6,532 bases of DNA. It comes from Prolixibacteraceae bacterium (lineage in GTDB: Bacteria > Bacteroidota > Bacteroidia > Bacteroidales > Prolixibacteraceae). The notes below the pieces were generated by a model that saw only the letters and a program-made list of their open reading frames with translations, searched no databases and was not told the origin of the DNA. Location of the stretch: NCBI GenBank assembly GCA_014380255.1, contig JACMKG010000235.1, positions 1 through 6,532 on the forward strand, given 5' to 3'. The stretch's first letter is position 1. Every line of letters begins with the position of its first letter. Below are positions 5,989 to 6,532 of the stretch, piece after piece. The position numbers and the translations under genes were made by a program.

Positions 5989-6275
5989 AGAATAACAGAT
6001 AAATGAAGTGAGAGGTAAGAGCAAAGAAACAGGAAAGTAAAAAAAGCAGTGCACCAATTGCTGTCCGCCAAAGCGGATAAACAGTCCTTTAGTTTATCTC
6101 TCTGTCTTTGAAAACTTTAATCAGGGAGATCAGAAGGAATCTGGAACAGGATCTCCGCAGGTTATACGCTTGATCCGTTATTTCTGAGTTCATCGACACA
6201 AAACAACACGTAAAAAACGTTAAATCAACATTTCTCTTAAAAAACTACTTCAAACAAGCAGTTGACCACCTTTGG
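5989..6275. other. Gene-free region upstream of the sufS promoter, purine-rich at its start
   Basis: No coding frame of interest is visible. The plus strand from about 5989 to 6050 is mostly A and G. Two modest inverted repeats occur further on: GATAAAC/GTTTATC (6076-6082 and 6092-6098) and GGAGATC/GATCTCC (6125-6131 and 6150-6156, 18-nt loop). Neither is strong enough to name as a known RNA element. I do not recognise a riboswitch or T-box. Confidence 0.5.
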
Positions 6276-6306
6276 ATTGAGCTGTTGATTTATTCTCTTA
6301 TCTTTG
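6276..6306 (+). promoter_or_regulatory. Bacteroidota-type promoter for sufS
   Basis: ATTG at 6276-6279, a 19-nt spacer, then TATCTTTG at 6299-6306, an exact TAnnTTTG match. It lies 59 nt before ATG 6366, so the leader would be about 50 nt. An alternative upstream TTTG at 6271-6274 is spaced 24 nt from the box, which is too far. Confidence 0.55.
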
Positions 6307-6365
6307 AACCCGGTAAGGAATAATGGTTCCAGAATTGTTCTTTATGATATAACAATGATTTTATC

Positions 6366-6532
6366 ATGACTATAGATGTAAACAAGATACGTCGGGACTT
6401 CCCGATCCTGGATCAGCAGGTATACAACCGCCCGCTGGTTTATTTTGACAATGCAGCCACCACGCAAAGGCCCCAACAGGTGCTTGATGCGCTTACGCGT
6501 ACCTATTCGGAATATTATGGGAATATCCACCG
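6366..6532 (+). CDS. sufS: Cysteine desulfurase SufS, N-terminal 55 residues (runs off window)
   Basis: From ATG 6366 the frame stays open to the window edge. It encodes MTIDVNKIRRDFPILDQQV, then RPLVYFDNAATTQRP (residues 22-36) and YYGNIH at 50-55. This is the characteristic start of SufS/CsdA-type class V aminotransferases. These PLP enzymes take sulfur from cysteine, releasing alanine, and hand it as a persulfide (usually to SufE or SufU) for Fe-S cluster assembly in the cytoplasm. The PLP lysine and active-site cysteine lie beyond the window, so catalysis cannot be checked. Other upstream ATGs (6323, 6344, 6355) are out of frame. The gene has its own promoter match and no suf gene directly before it; later suf genes, if any, must be downstream. 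A minus-strand frame across this segment is a shadow. Confidence 0.93.
   Translation, partial: MTIDVNKIRRDFPILDQQVYNRPLVYFDNAATTQRPQQVLDALTRTYSEYYGNIH

Overview
The window looks like chromosomal housekeeping DNA from a member of the Bacteroidota, probably Bacteroidales-like. Four things point there. Most starts lack a Shine-Dalgarno sequence and have A-rich leaders instead. Several genes are preceded by boxes close to the Bacteroidota promoter consensus (TTTG, about 20 nt, TAnnTTTG). The gene set (secreted DUF1080 protein, type-2-like dGTPase, SufS) is common in that phylum. The intergenic regions are AT-rich. This placement is inference from sequence style, not from a database match.

Layout. 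Positions 1-603 hold the N-terminal 201 codons of an unrecognised protein on the minus strand. It diverges across 52 bp from a plus-strand pair: a YgjP/DUF45 zinc metallohydrolase (656-1366) and an HD-domain dGTPase (1400-2737). A strong hairpin (2749-2783) separates dgt from a convergent secreted DUF1080 protein (2794-3393, minus). After an AT-rich divergent spacer comes a small four-helix membrane protein (3830-4339, plus). It faces, 13 bp away, a MutT-type NUDIX hydrolase (4353-4751, minus). A HEAT-like helical protein follows (4940-5485, plus). An approximately 880-bp stretch without a convincing gene leads to the start of sufS (6366 to the window edge).

How the genes relate. The clearest functional theme is nucleotide-pool handling. 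Dgt removes the triphosphate from dGTP, MutT-like enzymes clean oxidised nucleotides, and the E. coli YgjP protein has been linked to UTP hydrolysis. Only ygjP and dgt look co-transcribed. SufS starts a sulfur-mobilisation function for Fe-S cluster assembly and is not preceded by other suf genes here.

The most unusual item is a 113-nt near-perfect palindrome at 5876-5988. It is built from 11-bp units, with one 11-nt block that no longer matches its partner, and sits in the gene-free region upstream of sufS. I see no phage, CRISPR, transposase, tRNA or rRNA gene, and no clear undescribed multi-gene system.
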